A stretch of DNA of 64,000 bases, from positions 337,249 through 401,248 of the forward strand of contig SVIW01000001.1 of assembly GCA_015069295.1 (NCBI GenBank), read 5' to 3'. Source of the stretch: Clostridiales bacterium. GTDB lineage: Bacteria; Bacillota; Clostridia; Christensenellales; Borkfalkiaceae. Position numbers and translations under genes: made by a program. Under the pieces are notes generated by a model that had not been told where the DNA came from, did not search any database, and saw nothing but the letters and a program-made list of their open reading frames with translations. Positions 6,642 through 15,270 of the stretch are shown here, one piece after another (position 1 is the stretch's first letter; each line of letters opens with the position of its first letter).

Positions 6642-7271
6642 TTATTTCATCGAATCCAGTTTCTTCGATACTTCTGCAAATACTGCCTCAGGAGTCGTAT
6701 TACCGCCGACGTTGAAGAGCAAGCCTTTTGCCGTATAGTATTCGATAAGAGGCGAAGTCTGTGCGTTATACACGTCAAGACGGCTTTGTACCGTTTCGGG
6801 ATTGTCGTCCTTTCTCTGATACAGTTCGCCGCCGCAGCGCGAGCAGTTCGTTTCGCCGTTCAATCTGGAAATATGATAGCTTTCGCCGCAATCCTTGCAA
6901 ACTCTTCTGCCGCACAAACGGTCGAGAAGGAGGGAGAAATCCACGTCAATATTGATAACGAGATCAATCTTCGTGATTTTATCCAACGCTTCTGCTTGTG
7001 CAATCGTGCGAGGGAAACCGTCAAGCATATAACCGTTTTTGCAGTCTTCTCTTGCGATGCGTTCCTCTACGATTTTGCAGGTAACTTCGTCGGGAACAAG
7101 CTGTCCCTTATCGATGTACGATTTTGCAAGCAACCCGATGGGGGTTTCGTTTTTAATGTTTTCTCTGAAAATGTCGCCCGTGGAAATATGCGGCAATTTG
7201 TAGGTATCGGAAATTCTCGAAGCCTGCGTACCTTTGCCTGCGCCGGGCGCGCCGAGTAAAATAATGTTCAT
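6642..7271 (-). CDS. adk: Adenylate kinase (zinc-lid form)
   Basis: Adenylate kinase converts AMP and ATP to two ADP. The 209-aa protein has the P-loop GAPGAGKGT at residue 7, the AMP-binding ISTGDIFRENIKNETPIG segment, DGFPRTIAQAE, and a long lid. The lid carries two Cys pairs (CKDCG and CSRCG), the structural zinc site typical of Gram-positive long-form Adk. It sits between secY and map, the usual Firmicutes place. An 11-bp perfect hairpin lies in the 89-bp gap separating it from secY. Confidence 0.98.
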   Translation of the reverse strand: MNIILLGAPGAGKGTQASRISDTYKLPHISTGDIFRENIKNETPIGLLAKSYIDKGQLVPDEVTCKIVEERIAREDCKNGYMLDGFPRTIAQAEALDKITKIDLVINIDVDFSLLLDRLCGRRVCKDCGESYHISRLNGETNCSRCGGELYQRKDDNPETVQSRLDVYNAQTSPLIEYYTAKGLLFNVGGNTTPEAVFAEVSKKLDSMK

Positions 7272-7322
7272 ATTCGTTGCCTCCCCTTGGATAATCTATG
7301 TATTCTTGGTTTAGCCAGCGCC

Positions 7323-7346
7323 TACGCCCGTATTCATACGGGCGTA
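7323..7346 (-). promoter_or_regulatory. Hairpin between secY and adk
   Basis: TACGCCCGTAT pairs perfectly with ATACGGGCGTA around a tiny loop. No U-tract follows on either strand, so it is not a standard terminator. An RNA processing or stability element between secY and adk is the simplest reading. Confidence 0.5.
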
Positions 7347-7360
7347 TACGCTATTCGTTC

Positions 7361-8695
7361 TTATTTCAAGAAACCTTTATAGTTCTTCATCATCAACTGC
7401 GCTTGCAACTGCTTTTCGAATTCCATTGCGCAGGATACTACGATGAGGATACCCGTCGTAGAGAATACGTTGACAAGTTCCATACCTGCCCACGCGAACG
7501 CAACCGAAGGAATGAATGCAACCAAGGAAAGATAAATCGCTCCGAACAACGTAATACGGTTGGAAATCTTTTTAAGGTACGCTTCCGTCGCCTTACCGGG
7601 ACGAATACCCTGAATGAAACCGCCGTTTTGCTGAATGTTCTTGGAAATATCTTCAGGATTGAACTGCATCTGCGCATAGAAGAAGGAGAATGCAAAAATC
7701 AAAACGCACAATACGAGCGTATAGACGAATGCACCCCAACCCGTTGCCGACGCGGACATCCAGTTGCTCCACCAATTCGCAAAAGAGTTGTCGCCGCCGT
7801 TGATCATACTTGCAATCATCTGCGGGAAGCTGAGAATCGAGAACGCGAAGATCAAGGGCATAACGCCGCCGCCTGCGATTCGAATAGGAATCGAGGAAGA
7901 CTGACCGCCGTACATCTTTCTGCCGCGAATCTGTTTTGCGTACTGTACGGGAACTTTTCTTTCGGAAAGGTCTACGTATACGATTGCAAAGAAGATTACT
8001 GCGCAAACGAGCGCGAACGCAACCAAGCCCCAAGCCGCCGAAGCGGGTTCACCCGTTTCAAGTCCGAAGATGATGCGGAACTGGTTCAAAATCTGCGTGC
8101 CTGCCGTCGAGATGATACCGACGAAAATGATCATCGACTGACCGTTGCCTACGCCGTAGTCGGTGATTCTTTCACCAAGCCACATAACGAGGATTGCGCC
8201 TGCCGTGTAAACGATTGCCATAAAGGCACCCGCTAGGAATTTGCTATCGCCAAAGAGGTTGTTCATAATAGCGCCTTCCGTTTGGTTTGCAAAGTTAATG
8301 ATAATACCGACGGATTGAATAACTGCAAGGACAATCGTAAGATATCTCGTATATTGCGAAATCTTCTTTCTGCCCTCTTCGCCCTGTTTAGACAGTCTTT
8401 CCAACGCAGGAATACCTACGGAAAGAAGCTGCATAATAATGGACGCATTGATGTAAGGCCCGATACCCAACGCAAACACGGTACCCTGACCAAGCGCACC
8501 ACCGGTAATACTGCTCATCAACGCAAGGAAATCATTGCCCGTGCCAGATTTAAACGCTTCGTTAAAAACCGTCGTGTTAAGACCGGGAACAGGAACGAAA
8601 CAACCGATACGGAAGACAAGCAGCAAAAGGAGCATCATATAGACTTTACGTCTAATCTCCTTTACTTTTAATGCATTAATTATTGTCTGTAACAT
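7361..8695 (-). CDS. secY: Protein translocase subunit SecY
   Basis: SecY forms the membrane channel of the Sec translocon with SecE and SecG. The 444-aa protein has ten hydrophobic segments, the plug/TM2 region after GLNTTVFNEAF, the SecY signature region GIGPYINASIIMQLL near residue 80, cytoplasmic loop residues SERKVPVQYAKQ, and QNGGFIQGIRPGKATEAYL. Its partner secG is in this window at 27185 (plus strand); secE is not. It follows rplO after an unusually wide 125-bp gap with two large hairpins. Confidence 0.98.
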   Translation of the reverse strand: MLQTIINALKVKEIRRKVYMMLLLLLVFRIGCFVPVPGLNTTVFNEAFKSGTGNDFLALMSSITGGALGQGTVFALGIGPYINASIIMQLLSVGIPALERLSKQGEEGRKKISQYTRYLTIVLAVIQSVGIIINFANQTEGAIMNNLFGDSKFLAGAFMAIVYTAGAILVMWLGERITDYGVGNGQSMIIFVGIISTAGTQILNQFRIIFGLETGEPASAAWGLVAFALVCAVIFFAIVYVDLSERKVPVQYAKQIRGRKMYGGQSSSIPIRIAGGGVMPLIFAFSILSFPQMIASMINGGDNSFANWWSNWMSASATGWGAFVYTLVLCVLIFAFSFFYAQMQFNPEDISKNIQQNGGFIQGIRPGKATEAYLKKISNRITLFGAIYLSLVAFIPSVAFAWAGMELVNVFSTTGILIVVSCAMEFEKQLQAQLMMKNYKGFLK

Positions 8696-8721
8696 TTTTT
8701 TCTCCGTTTATCGTTTATTGG

Positions 8722-8753
8722 CGCGTAAGGTTCGAAAAATCGAATTTTACGCG
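8722..8753 (-). promoter_or_regulatory. Hairpin 2 upstream of secY
   Basis: CGCGTAA pairs with TTACGCG and an inner TTCGA pairs with TCGAA. It lies 27 nt ahead of the secY start in the rplO-secY gap. It has no U-tail, so it is more likely a leader or processing structure than a terminator. Confidence 0.5.
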
Positions 8754-8774
8754 TGGGGAGAAATAACGCGAACT

Positions 8775-8806
8775 ACGGAAAACCCCTTTTTCAAGCAGTT
8801 TTCCGT
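8775..8806 (-). promoter_or_regulatory. Hairpin 1 upstream of secY
   Basis: ACGGAAAAC pairs with GTTTTCCGT across a 14-nt loop, just past the rplO stop codon. Together with the hairpin at 8722 it fills most of the 125-bp gap before secY. Confidence 0.5.
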
Positions 8807-8820
8807 GTCGCCATTTTTCT

Positions 8821-9267
8821 TTAAAGGGTCTCCGCCGTGCCCTGTGCCGCTTCGATTGCAGCCTTTGCGGACGCGGAATATTTCGCCGCTTTTACCGTAA
8901 GCGCTACGTTCAATTCGCCACCGCCCAAAACTTTGAGACCGCTGTTGTTCTTCACTTCTTTTGCAAGGCCGTTTGCCATTACGAAACCGTAATCAACAAC
9001 GGTGCCTGCAGGAAGTTCTGCAAGGTCGGAAAGGTTTACGATAACGTAAACTTTCTTGCCGTTATGGGTGAAGCCTCTCTTGGGCACACGACGTGCGATA
9101 GGCATTTGACCGCCTTCAAAACCGGGACGTACGCCACCGCCGGAACGAGCCCACTGACCTTTGTGCCCTTTACCGGAGGTTTTACCCGTGCCCGAACCGA
9201 TACCGCGACCGAGTCTTTTCGTCGATCTGGTTGCTCCCTCTGCGGGAGAAAGAGTATCTATTCTCAT
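8821..9267 (-). CDS. rplO: 50S ribosomal protein L15
   Basis: L15 is an early-assembly protein of the large subunit. It begins MRIDTLSPAEGATRSTKRLGRGIGSG and contains KGHKGQWARSGGGVRPGFEGGQMPIARRVPKRGF-type glycine- and arginine-rich rRNA-binding segments, 148 aa. The ORF track starts 15 bp earlier at a TTG that overlaps the ribosome binding site; GAGGAG ends 7 nt before the ATG at 9267, so that ATG is chosen. The rpmD stop codon lies inside this Shine-Dalgarno region, which suggests translational coupling. Confidence 0.97.
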   Translation of the reverse strand: MRIDTLSPAEGATRSTKRLGRGIGSGTGKTSGKGHKGQWARSGGGVRPGFEGGQMPIARRVPKRGFTHNGKKVYVIVNLSDLAELPAGTVVDYGFVMANGLAKEVKNNSGLKVLGGGELNVALTVKAAKYSASAKAAIEAAQGTAETL

Positions 9268-9278
9268 AATCAATCTCC

Positions 9279-9458
9279 TCAAATGTTTTCTACTTTGACG
9301 AGGTGTTTAACTTTCGTCAACATACCGCGGATTGCGGGCGTATCCTCAAGCTCTTTCGAGGAACGGATTTTCTTAAGACCGAGCGCCGCAACGGTACCTT
9401 TTACCGAAGCAACCTGGCCAATCGTGCTTTTTACAAGCGTAACTTTGATCTTTGCCAT
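9279..9458 (-). CDS. rpmD: 50S ribosomal protein L30
   Basis: This gene is too short for the ORF track. From ATG at 9458 the minus strand encodes 59 aa: MAKIKVTLVKSTIGQVASVK, then GTVAALGLKKIRSSKELEDT and a C-terminus KHLVKVENI. This is the bacterial L30 pattern, a small alpha-beta protein on 23S rRNA. It lies between rpsE (18 bp upstream) and rplO (11 bp downstream), the universal order. GGAGGGATAAGAC precedes the start codon. Its TGA lies within the ribosome binding site of rplO. Confidence 0.96.
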   Translation of the reverse strand: MAKIKVTLVKSTIGQVASVKGTVAALGLKKIRSSKELEDTPAIRGMLTKVKHLVKVENI

Positions 9459-9476
9459 GTCTTATCCCTCCGTTTC

Positions 9477-10004
9477 TTAGCTAAGAATTTCTTCAACGGT
9501 CTTGCCGCGAAGCGCTGCAACCTGTTCTACGGTCTTGAGTTCTTTCAAGCCTTCGATAGCCGCTTTTACGCAGTTACCGGAGTTCTGGCTGCCGTGGGAT
9601 TTCGTTCTGATATTTTTAATACCAACTGCTTCCATGACCGCACGAACGGGACCGCCTGCGATAACACCGGTACCTTCTGCTGCGGGCATCATCAAAACTG
9701 CGCCGCGGCCGAATTTACCAATAACCTGGTGGGGAATGGTACCGTCAACGATAGATACGGGAACCATATTCTTCTTTGCTCTCAAAGTAGCCTTTTCGAT
9801 TGCTTCGGGAACTTCTTTTGCTTTACCCGTTGCAACACCGATTTTACCGTTGCCGTCGCCTACGATGACAAGTGCGGCAAAGCGCATGTTCTTACCACCT
9901 TTAACAACCTTGGTTACACGGTTTACTTCGATGAGCTTTTTAATCAAACCATCGTCTTCAGCCTGTCTTCTTTGAGGTCTTCTTTCTCTTTTTTCGTCTG
10001 CCAT
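9477..10004 (-). CDS. rpsE: 30S ribosomal protein S5
   Basis: S5 helps form the mRNA entry channel and influences decoding accuracy. The 175-aa protein has the double-stranded RNA-binding-like N-domain ([29 protein letters not shown] pattern) and the C-domain [37 protein letters not shown] three codons upstream in the ORF track overlaps the AAGGAG site, whereas ATG at 10004 has an 8-nt spacing, so it is preferred. Neighbours are rplR (12 bp) and rpmD (18 bp). Confidence 0.97.
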   Translation of the reverse strand: MADEKRERRPQRRQAEDDGLIKKLIEVNRVTKVVKGGKNMRFAALVIVGDGNGKIGVATGKAKEVPEAIEKATLRAKKNMVPVSIVDGTIPHQVIGKFGRGAVLMMPAAEGTGVIAGGPVRAVMEAVGIKNIRTKSHGSQNSGNCVKAAIEGLKELKTVEQVAALRGKTVEEILS

Positions 10005-10016
10005 TGTACCCACTCC

Positions 10017-10400
10017 TTAGAATTTAAGTCCGGCTTCTCTTGCGCCGTCTGCGACTGCCTTTACACGACCGGTGTAAAGATAACCGCCTCTGTCGAATAC
10101 GACCGCCTGAACGCCTTTTGCCATTGCTCTTTCAGCAGCAACTGCGCCGACAATTTTAGCAGCTTCCGTCTTGTTCAAGCCTTCAACCTTCGCTTTTACT
10201 TCTTTGTCCATCGTGGACGCTGCAGCAAGCGTTACGCCGCCTTTTTCGTCGCCCTTACGGTCGTCGATAATTTGTACGTAAATGTGGTTAAGACTTCTGT
10301 ATACGTTCATACGGGGCATATCTGCCGTACCCGTAACCGTCTTTCTGACGCGTGCGTGGCGTCTCTGTCTGACTGCATTTTTATCAATTTTAGAAATCAT
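10017..10400 (-). CDS. rplR: 50S ribosomal protein L18
   Basis: L18 binds 5S rRNA and attaches it to the large subunit together with L5. The 127-aa product has the basic N-terminus [26 protein letters not shown], the [10 protein letters not shown] strand, and the C-terminal [25 protein letters not shown], all typical. It lies between rplF and rpsE with 12-13 bp gaps. A short acidic-basic insertion (RKGDEKGG) in the middle is the only deviation. Confidence 0.98.
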   Translation of the reverse strand: MISKIDKNAVRQRRHARVRKTVTGTADMPRMNVYRSLNHIYVQIIDDRKGDEKGGVTLAAASTMDKEVKAKVEGLNKTEAAKIVGAVAAERAMAKGVQAVVFDRGGYLYTGRVKAVADGAREAGLKF

Positions 10401-10413
10401 ACTTTAACGCTCC

Positions 10414-10962
10414 TTATTTCTTACCTTTACCGGACGTCTTACCTTCCTTATGTTCTACGTATTCGCCCTTATAGCGGATACCGTAGCCGTGATAAGGTTC
10501 GGGTACTCTGATCGCACGGATATTCGCAGCGATTTGGCCAACGAGTTCCTTGCTGATACCGGAAACGTTTACTTCCGTCAGCGAAGGGCATTCGAATTTG
10601 ATGCCTTCGGGTGCTACGAATTCTACGGGGTGGGAGAAACCAACGTTCAAAACAAGTTTGTTGCCTTGAACAGCCGCTTTCCAACCTACACCTTTGATTT
10701 CCAACGTCTTTACAAAGCCTTCCGTTACGCCTACAACCATACCGTTGATAAGCGCGCGGTACAAGCCGTGCTTTGCGTTGGTGGCAGCGCTGTCGTCAAG
10801 CGCTTTTACCAAAAGGGTAGCGCCTTCCACTTCGATGCCGATGTTGCCGACGATTTCTCTCGTCAAGGTGCCCTTAGCGCCCTTAACGGTTACGATACCG
10901 TCTTTGAAATCTACCGTTACGCCTGCGGGAAGCGCGATGGGCATTTTACCGATTCTCGACAT
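10414..10962 (-). CDS. rplF: 50S ribosomal protein L6
   Basis: L6 supports the sarcin-ricin loop and stalk base of the large subunit. The 182-aa protein shows two related halves, beginning MSRIGKMPIALPAGVTVDFKDG, with the C-terminal signature PEPYHGYGIRYKGEYVEHKEGKT. Length is ordinary. It is placed between rpsH (15 bp) and rplR (13 bp) in the spc segment. Confidence 0.98.
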   Translation of the reverse strand: MSRIGKMPIALPAGVTVDFKDGIVTVKGAKGTLTREIVGNIGIEVEGATLLVKALDDSAATNAKHGLYRALINGMVVGVTEGFVKTLEIKGVGWKAAVQGNKLVLNVGFSHPVEFVAPEGIKFECPSLTEVNVSGISKELVGQIAANIRAIRVPEPYHGYGIRYKGEYVEHKEGKTSGKGKK

Positions 10963-10977
10963 TGTCCATTACCTCCC

Positions 10978-11367
10978 TTACCAGATGTAGCAAAGGACTT
11001 CGCCGCCTACGTTGGCTGCCTTCGCCTTCTTACCCGTCATAATACCCTTGTTGGTGGAAAGGATAACCGTTCCGAAACCGCCAAGGATTCTGGGCATATT
11101 TTCTACACCTGCGTACGTACGCAAGCCGGGCTTGGATACTCTCTGCAAGCCGCTGATGACCGATTTCTTGTCTTCGTATTTAAGCGTGATCGCGATTTTG
11201 CCGTTGTAGCCGTCTTCTACGAGCTTAACGTCTTTAACCCAACCCTCTACTGCGAGGATTTCAGCAATCGCTTTCTTTTCGTTGGAAGCGGGGATTTCCA
11301 CCGTTTCCTTCTTTGCCGTGATCGCGTTTCTAATTCTTGTAAGCATATCTGCGATAGGATCCGTCAT
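10978..11367 (-). CDS. rpsH: 30S ribosomal protein S8
   Basis: S8 binds the central domain of 16S rRNA and in E. coli represses the spc operon by binding its mRNA near rplE. The 129-aa chain has [29 protein letters not shown] at the start, and [40 protein letters not shown], then [10 protein letters not shown] at the end. It follows the zinc S14 gene by 15 bp. No S8-type site was sought in detail near rplE, so autoregulation here is unproven. Confidence 0.98.
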   Translation of the reverse strand: MTDPIADMLTRIRNAITAKKETVEIPASNEKKAIAEILAVEGWVKDVKLVEDGYNGKIAITLKYEDKKSVISGLQRVSKPGLRTYAGVENMPRILGGFGTVILSTNKGIMTGKKAKAANVGGEVLCYIW

Positions 11368-11382
11368 TTTTCTTACCTCCTA

Positions 11383-11568
11383 TTACCAGCTCGACTTCTT
11401 AACGCCGGGAATTTCTCCCTTGTACGCAAGATTACGGAAGCAGATACGGCATACACCGTACTTTCTCAAAACCGCGTGAGGTCTTCCGCAGATGGTGCAT
11501 CTCGTATAAGCTCTCGTAGAGAACTTAGGCGTCTTTTGCTGTTTATTAATCATTGACTTCTTTGCCAT
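11383..11568 (-). CDS. rpsZ: 30S ribosomal protein S14, zinc type (type Z)
   Basis: S14 assembles into the head of the small subunit near the A and P sites. At 61 aa this is the short type Z form, with two zinc-binding Cys pairs, CTIC and CRIC, around residues 24-43, and the end [17 protein letters not shown]. The zinc form in the spc position is usual for Gram-positive bacteria. Neighbours are rplE (12 bp upstream) and rpsH (15 bp downstream). Confidence 0.97.
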   Translation of the reverse strand: MAKKSMINKQQKTPKFSTRAYTRCTICGRPHAVLRKYGVCRICFRNLAYKGEIPGVKKSSW

Positions 11569-11580
11569 GTTCGTTTCTCC

Positions 11581-12138
11581 TTACTTCTTGAAAGGCATAC
11601 CGAGCGCGCGAAGGAGCTCTCTTGCCTCTTCATCGGTGTTTGCGGTCGTAACGATTGCTACGTCCATACCTCTGATCTTTTCTACCTGATCGTACGTGAT
11701 TTCGGGGAAGATCAGTTGTTCTTTCAAACCTACCGAGTAGTTGCCGCGTCCGTCGAACGCTTTATCCGACACACCGCGGAAGTCGCGGAGTCTGGGAAGC
11801 GCGATGGATACGAACTTGTCATAGAAGTTGTACATTCTTTCGCCGCGAAGGGTAACTTTGATACCTACGGTCTGACCTTCTCTTACCTTGAAGTTAGCGA
11901 CGGATTTCTTCGCCTTCGTCAAGATGGGCTGCTGACCGGAAATCAATTTGATTTCGTTTTCGGTTACCTGAATGGATTTCGCGTTGTCTTTGATATCGCC
12001 GAGACCCGTATTGATAACAATCTTAACGAGCTTGGGGCATTGCATTACGGATTTGTATCCGAATTTTTTCATAAGATAAGGTACTACTTCTTTTTCGTAC
12101 TTTTCTTTTACTCTGTTCTTATAAACTTTTTCTGCCAT
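11581..12138 (-). CDS. rplE: 50S ribosomal protein L5
   Basis: L5 binds 5S rRNA and makes the intersubunit bridge to S13. The 185-aa protein contains [30 protein letters not shown] near the start, [32 protein letters not shown] in the middle, and [29 protein letters not shown] at the end, all family hallmarks. It is flanked by rplX (14 bp) and rpsZ (12 bp). Confidence 0.98.
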   Translation of the reverse strand: MAEKVYKNRVKEKYEKEVVPYLMKKFGYKSVMQCPKLVKIVINTGLGDIKDNAKSIQVTENEIKLISGQQPILTKAKKSVANFKVREGQTVGIKVTLRGERMYNFYDKFVSIALPRLRDFRGVSDKAFDGRGNYSVGLKEQLIFPEITYDQVEKIRGMDVAIVTTANTDEEARELLRALGMPFKK

Positions 12139-12152
12139 CTTAACTTACCTCG

Positions 12153-12578
12153 TTAGTTGTTTTCCGTTGCTTCGGGAGCCGCTTCGGTCTTAACCGCGCG
12201 CTTTCTCGTTCTCTTCTTAGGCGCTTCTTCCGCAGCCGCAGCAGCTTTTGCAGCAGCCTTCTTCGAATACGCCTTATCAAGAACCGCACCGCATTTGCAT
12301 ACGCGAACCTTCTTGCCGTCTACGACTGCGTGCTTAATTCTCGTTGCTTTACCGCAAGAGGGGCATACAACCATAACGTTGGACGCGTCAATTGCACCGG
12401 GGATTTCTACGATTTTGCTCGTTTCGTTCGCCTTTCTTGCTTTTTGATGCTTCTTCTGAATGCGAACGCCTTCTACCGTTACCGTATTCGCCTTAGGGGA
12501 CGTGGCAAGGACTTTTCCCTGTACGCCTTTATCTTTACCGGCAATTACAAGTACGTTATCATTTACTTTTACGTTCAT
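12153..12578 (-). CDS. rplX: 50S ribosomal protein L24 with C-terminal extension
   Basis: L24 starts large-subunit assembly by binding the 5' domain of 23S rRNA. The KOW core is clear (VNDNVLVIAGKDKGVQGKVLA), followed by IQKKHQKARKANETS and the CPSCGKATR segment, with two further cysteines (CKCG) later that could complete a zinc site. The protein is 141 aa, longer than the usual 100-105. The extra is a low-complexity tail rich in Ala, Lys and Glu (residues 108-141), probably disordered. It lies between rplN (21 bp) and rplE (14 bp). Confidence 0.95.
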   Translation of the reverse strand: MNVKVNDNVLVIAGKDKGVQGKVLATSPKANTVTVEGVRIQKKHQKARKANETSKIVEIPGAIDASNVMVVCPSCGKATRIKHAVVDGKKVRVCKCGAVLDKAYSKKAAAKAAAAAEEAPKKRTRKRAVKTEAAPEATENN

Positions 12579-12599
12579 TGTTTTAGTCCTCCTGACAAA

Positions 12600-12968
12600 T
12601 TACAGAACTTCGGGAGCAAGGGAGATAATCTTCATATAGTCTTTATCTCTCAATTCTCTCGCAATCGGCCCAAAGATACGGGTACCCTTGGGTTGTTTTT
12701 GGTTATCGATGATAACGGCTGCGTTTTCGTCGAATTTAACGAACGTACCGTCTGCTCTTCTGATACCCTTTGCGCTTCTTACGATGACTGCCTTTACTAC
12801 GTCGCCTTTCTTAACCGCGCCGCCGGGCGTAGCCGTCTTTACGGACGCTACGATAACGTCGCCGATGTTACCGGTCTTACGGAAGGAGCCACCCAATACT
12901 CTGATACACATCAATTCTTTTGCGCCGCTGTTGTCAGCCGCTTTCAGTCTCGATTGAGGTTGAATCAT
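12600..12968 (-). CDS. rplN: 50S ribosomal protein L14
   Basis: L14 lies on the subunit interface and forms intersubunit bridges. It is also the docking site of the silencing factor RsfS. The 122-aa protein is highly typical: [27 protein letters not shown] at the start and [26 protein letters not shown] at the end. It is the first gene of the spc-type block after rpsQ (14 bp) and precedes rplX (21 bp). Confidence 0.98.
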   Translation of the reverse strand: MIQPQSRLKAADNSGAKELMCIRVLGGSFRKTGNIGDVIVASVKTATPGGAVKKGDVVKAVIVRSAKGIRRADGTFVKFDENAAVIIDNQKQPKGTRIFGPIARELRDKDYMKIISLAPEVL

Positions 12969-12982
12969 TTTATCTGTCCTCC

Positions 12983-13237
12983 TTACTTAGCCTTTTCGAT
13001 CAGCTCGGCAACTCTCCAATTCTTGTCCTTGCTAAGCTTTCTCGTTTCAACGATACGTACCTTGTCGCCAACGCCGTATTCGTTGTTTTCGTCATGCGCT
13101 TTATAACGCTTACTGGTCGTGATAGTTTTCTTATAGAGGGGGTGCTTGCTCTTGTCGCTAACCAAAACGATAACCGTCTTGTCCATCTTATCGGATACAA
13201 CAAGCCCTACTCTTTCTTTTCTCAAATTTCTTTCCAT
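12983..13237 (-). CDS. rpsQ: 30S ribosomal protein S17
   Basis: S17 is an OB-fold primary binder of the 16S 5' domain. The 84-aa product reads [21 protein letters not shown], then [21 protein letters not shown] and [20 protein letters not shown], as in the family. It sits between rpmC (15 bp) and rplN (14 bp), closing the S10 block. Nothing unusual is seen. Confidence 0.98.
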   Translation of the reverse strand: MERNLRKERVGLVVSDKMDKTVIVLVSDKSKHPLYKKTITTSKRYKAHDENNEYGVGDKVRIVETRKLSKDKNWRVAELIEKAK

Positions 13238-13252
13238 GATTGTTGTCCTCCG

Positions 13253-13447
13253 TTACGCTTTGAGTTCTCTTGCGCGGATTTCCGTGTTTACACGCGCAAT
13301 GTTTCTCTTGCAGGTTCTGATGGAAATGGGGTTATCAAGCTGGCCGGACGCCTGACGGAAACGAAGATTGAAAAGTTCGCTCTTAAGTTCCGCGAGCTTT
13401 GCTACGAGCTCTTCACTCGTCATCTCTTTCACTTCTTTAGCTTTCAT
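13253..13447 (-). CDS. rpmC: 50S ribosomal protein L29
   Basis: L29 lies at the peptide exit tunnel and, with L23, forms a binding site for trigger factor and SRP. The 64-aa two-helix protein has MTSEELVAKLAELKSELFNLRFRQASGQLDN and RTCKRNIARVNTEIRARE. Its ATG overlaps the last base of the rplP stop codon, which implies translational coupling. rpsQ follows after 15 bp. Confidence 0.98.
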   Translation of the reverse strand: MKAKEVKEMTSEELVAKLAELKSELFNLRFRQASGQLDNPISIRTCKRNIARVNTEIRARELKA

Positions 13448-13896
13448 TATTGTTCACCGCCTTCAGCCGTTTCTACCTTCGTTTCTACGACTTCTTTCTT
13501 AACAAACTTGCACTTTACGGGAAGCTTATGCGATGCAAGACGCATTGCTTCTCTTGCTACTTCTTCGCTTACGCCCGACATTTCGAACATAACGCGACCG
13601 GGTTTTACGACAGCTACCCAGTATTCTACAGAACCTTTACCGGAACCCATACGCGTTTCAGCGGGTTTCTTGGTGATAGGCTTGTGGGGGAAGATGTCGA
13701 TCCAAACTTTACCGCCACGCTTGATGAATCTCGTCATTGCGATACGCGCTGCTTCGATTTGGTTGGATTTGATCCAGCCAAGTTCTTCGGATACAAGACC
13801 GTATTCGCCGTAAGCGATTACGTTACCCTTCTGCGCTTTACCTTTCATCGTGCCACGATGCTGTCTACGTCTTTTTACTCTCTTAGGAATTAACAT
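13447..13896 (-). CDS. rplP: 50S ribosomal protein L16
   Basis: L16 sits near the peptidyl transferase centre and helps tRNA accommodate in the A site. The 149-aa product has [21 protein letters not shown] and the [42 protein letters not shown] segment with the conserved R/H region. It carries a short acidic C-terminal tail ([13 protein letters not shown]) beyond the usual 140-145 aa; S3 next to it ends with the same AEGGEQ string. One-base stop/start overlaps join it to both rpsC and rpmC. Confidence 0.97.
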   Translation of the reverse strand: MLIPKRVKRRRQHRGTMKGKAQKGNVIAYGEYGLVSEELGWIKSNQIEAARIAMTRFIKRGGKVWIDIFPHKPITKKPAETRMGSGKGSVEYWVAVVKPGRVMFEMSGVSEEVAREAMRLASHKLPVKCKFVKKEVVETKVETAEGGEQ

Positions 13897-14558
13897 TACT
13901 GTTCGCCTCCTTCTGCCTTCTTAGCGCTCTTAATCACTTCGCCTTTGTAGATCCAGCACTTAACGCCGATCATACCGAAGGTGGTGTGCGCTTCTGCGAA
14001 GCCGTAATCGATATCTGCGCGAAGCGTCTGAAGAGGAATCGAACCCTCGTGATACTGTTCGCTTCTTGCAATTTCTGCACCGTCAAGACGGCCGCTGACC
14101 ATCATCTTGATGCCCTTAACGCCCGCTCTCATCGAACGACCGATTGCCTGCTTCATACAACGTCTGAAAGACATACGCTTTTCAAGCTGTGCCGCAACGC
14201 CTTCTGCAACGAGCTGTGCGTCGCAATCGGGCTTTCTTACTTCGGTAATGTTGATGCTAACCGCTTTACCGTTCGTAAGCTTTGCAAGGTCTTTCTTGAT
14301 AACTTCTACTTCGCTGCCAGCCTTACCAATGATAACGCCGGGACGAGCCGTGTAGATGCTAACGACGATTCTCGTAGCAGCACGTTCGATAAGAATCTTG
14401 CTGATTGCCGCCGCATAGTACTTCTTCTTCAAGAAGGTACGGATTACGTTGTCTTCTTTCAGGAATTTGGAGAATTCTTTTTTATCTGCATACCAAGTGG
14501 TGTTCCAATCCTTGATAACGCCGACTCTCAAACCGTGAGGATTAACTTTCTGTCCCAT
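13896..14558 (-). CDS. rpsC: 30S ribosomal protein S3
   Basis: S3 lines the mRNA entry channel and contributes to helicase activity of the ribosome. The 220-aa protein has the N-terminal [29 protein letters not shown], the KH domain ([20 protein letters not shown]), and the C-terminal domain with [37 protein letters not shown]. The end, KAEGGEQ, matches the tail of L16. It follows rplV by 2 bp and overlaps rplP by one base. Confidence 0.98.
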   Translation of the reverse strand: MGQKVNPHGLRVGVIKDWNTTWYADKKEFSKFLKEDNVIRTFLKKKYYAAAISKILIERAATRIVVSIYTARPGVIIGKAGSEVEVIKKDLAKLTNGKAVSINITEVRKPDCDAQLVAEGVAAQLEKRMSFRRCMKQAIGRSMRAGVKGIKMMVSGRLDGAEIARSEQYHEGSIPLQTLRADIDYGFAEAHTTFGMIGVKCWIYKGEVIKSAKKAEGGEQ

Positions 14559-14560
14559 TG

Positions 14561-14962
14561 TTATACTTCTCCTTCCAATTTCTTAACGTCCAAAATAACC
14601 GTGATGTGGCTGGTTCTCTTCAAGATTGCGTGCCCTCTGCCTTTGGAGACGGGTTGCATTCTCTTCAACATTACGCCGCCGTCTGCGAAGCATTCTGCAA
14701 CGTAAAGGTCGTTCTTGTCCATACCCATGTTATTTTCCGCATTTGCCGCTGCAGACATAAGAACTTTCTTAACTGCAAGCGCGCTGCCGTTTACACTGTA
14801 ATCGAGGATCGCTTTCGCTTCCTTATAGCTCTTCCCGCGAATCAAAGCAAGAACCGTTCTTACTTTGTAAGGCGAAACTCTGATATATTTAGCAACTGCG
14901 TAAGGGCGCTTTTCTTTTCTTTCTGCTACCCTTTCCGTCTTTTTCTTCATATTACTTGCCAT
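14561..14962 (-). CDS. rplV: 50S ribosomal protein L22
   Basis: L22 has a globular domain at the tunnel exit and a beta-hairpin that lines the exit tunnel and contacts macrolides. The 133-aa chain contains [51 protein letters not shown] and the hairpin region [23 protein letters not shown]. The N-terminus is slightly extended and lysine-rich. Neighbours are rpsS (14 bp) and rpsC (2 bp). Confidence 0.98.
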   Translation of the reverse strand: MASNMKKKTERVAERKEKRPYAVAKYIRVSPYKVRTVLALIRGKSYKEAKAILDYSVNGSALAVKKVLMSAAANAENNMGMDKNDLYVAECFADGGVMLKRMQPVSKGRGHAILKRTSHITVILDVKKLEGEV

Positions 14963-14976
14963 TATCTTTTATCTCC

Positions 14977-15255
14977 TTATCTGCCGGGGCTGGTCGTTTT
15001 AGCCGTGTGGCCGTGGAACGTTCTGGTGGGAGCAAACTCGCCGAGCTTGCAGCCAATCATATCTTCCGTTACGTATACGGGCACGTGCTTACGGCCGTCG
15101 TATACTGCGATCGTGTGCCCTACGAAATCGGGGAAAATGGTAGATGCTCTCGACCAGGTCTTGATAACTTTCTTTTCGTTCGCTGCGTTCATAGCCAAGA
15201 TACGGCTCATGAGTTTCGCTTCGACGTAAGGTCCTTTCTTAACACTTCTAGACAT
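14977..15255 (-). CDS. rpsS: 30S ribosomal protein S19
   Basis: S19 works with S13 in the head of the small subunit. The 92-aa protein is typical: [58 protein letters not shown], and [15 protein letters not shown]. It lies between rplB (15 bp) and rplV (14 bp) with a GGAGG-like ribosome binding site. Confidence 0.98.
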   Translation of the reverse strand: MSRSVKKGPYVEAKLMSRILAMNAANEKKVIKTWSRASTIFPDFVGHTIAVYDGRKHVPVYVTEDMIGCKLGEFAPTRTFHGHTAKTTSPGR

Positions 15256-15270
15256 TTATATATCCTCCGA

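Noticed and set aside
9303-11556. Long plus-strand ORFs (402 and 368 aa) opposite rpsE, rplR, rplF and rpsH
   Set aside because: They are antisense to highly conserved ribosomal protein genes, with Cys/Phe/Arg-rich nonsense composition. They are reading-frame shadows.
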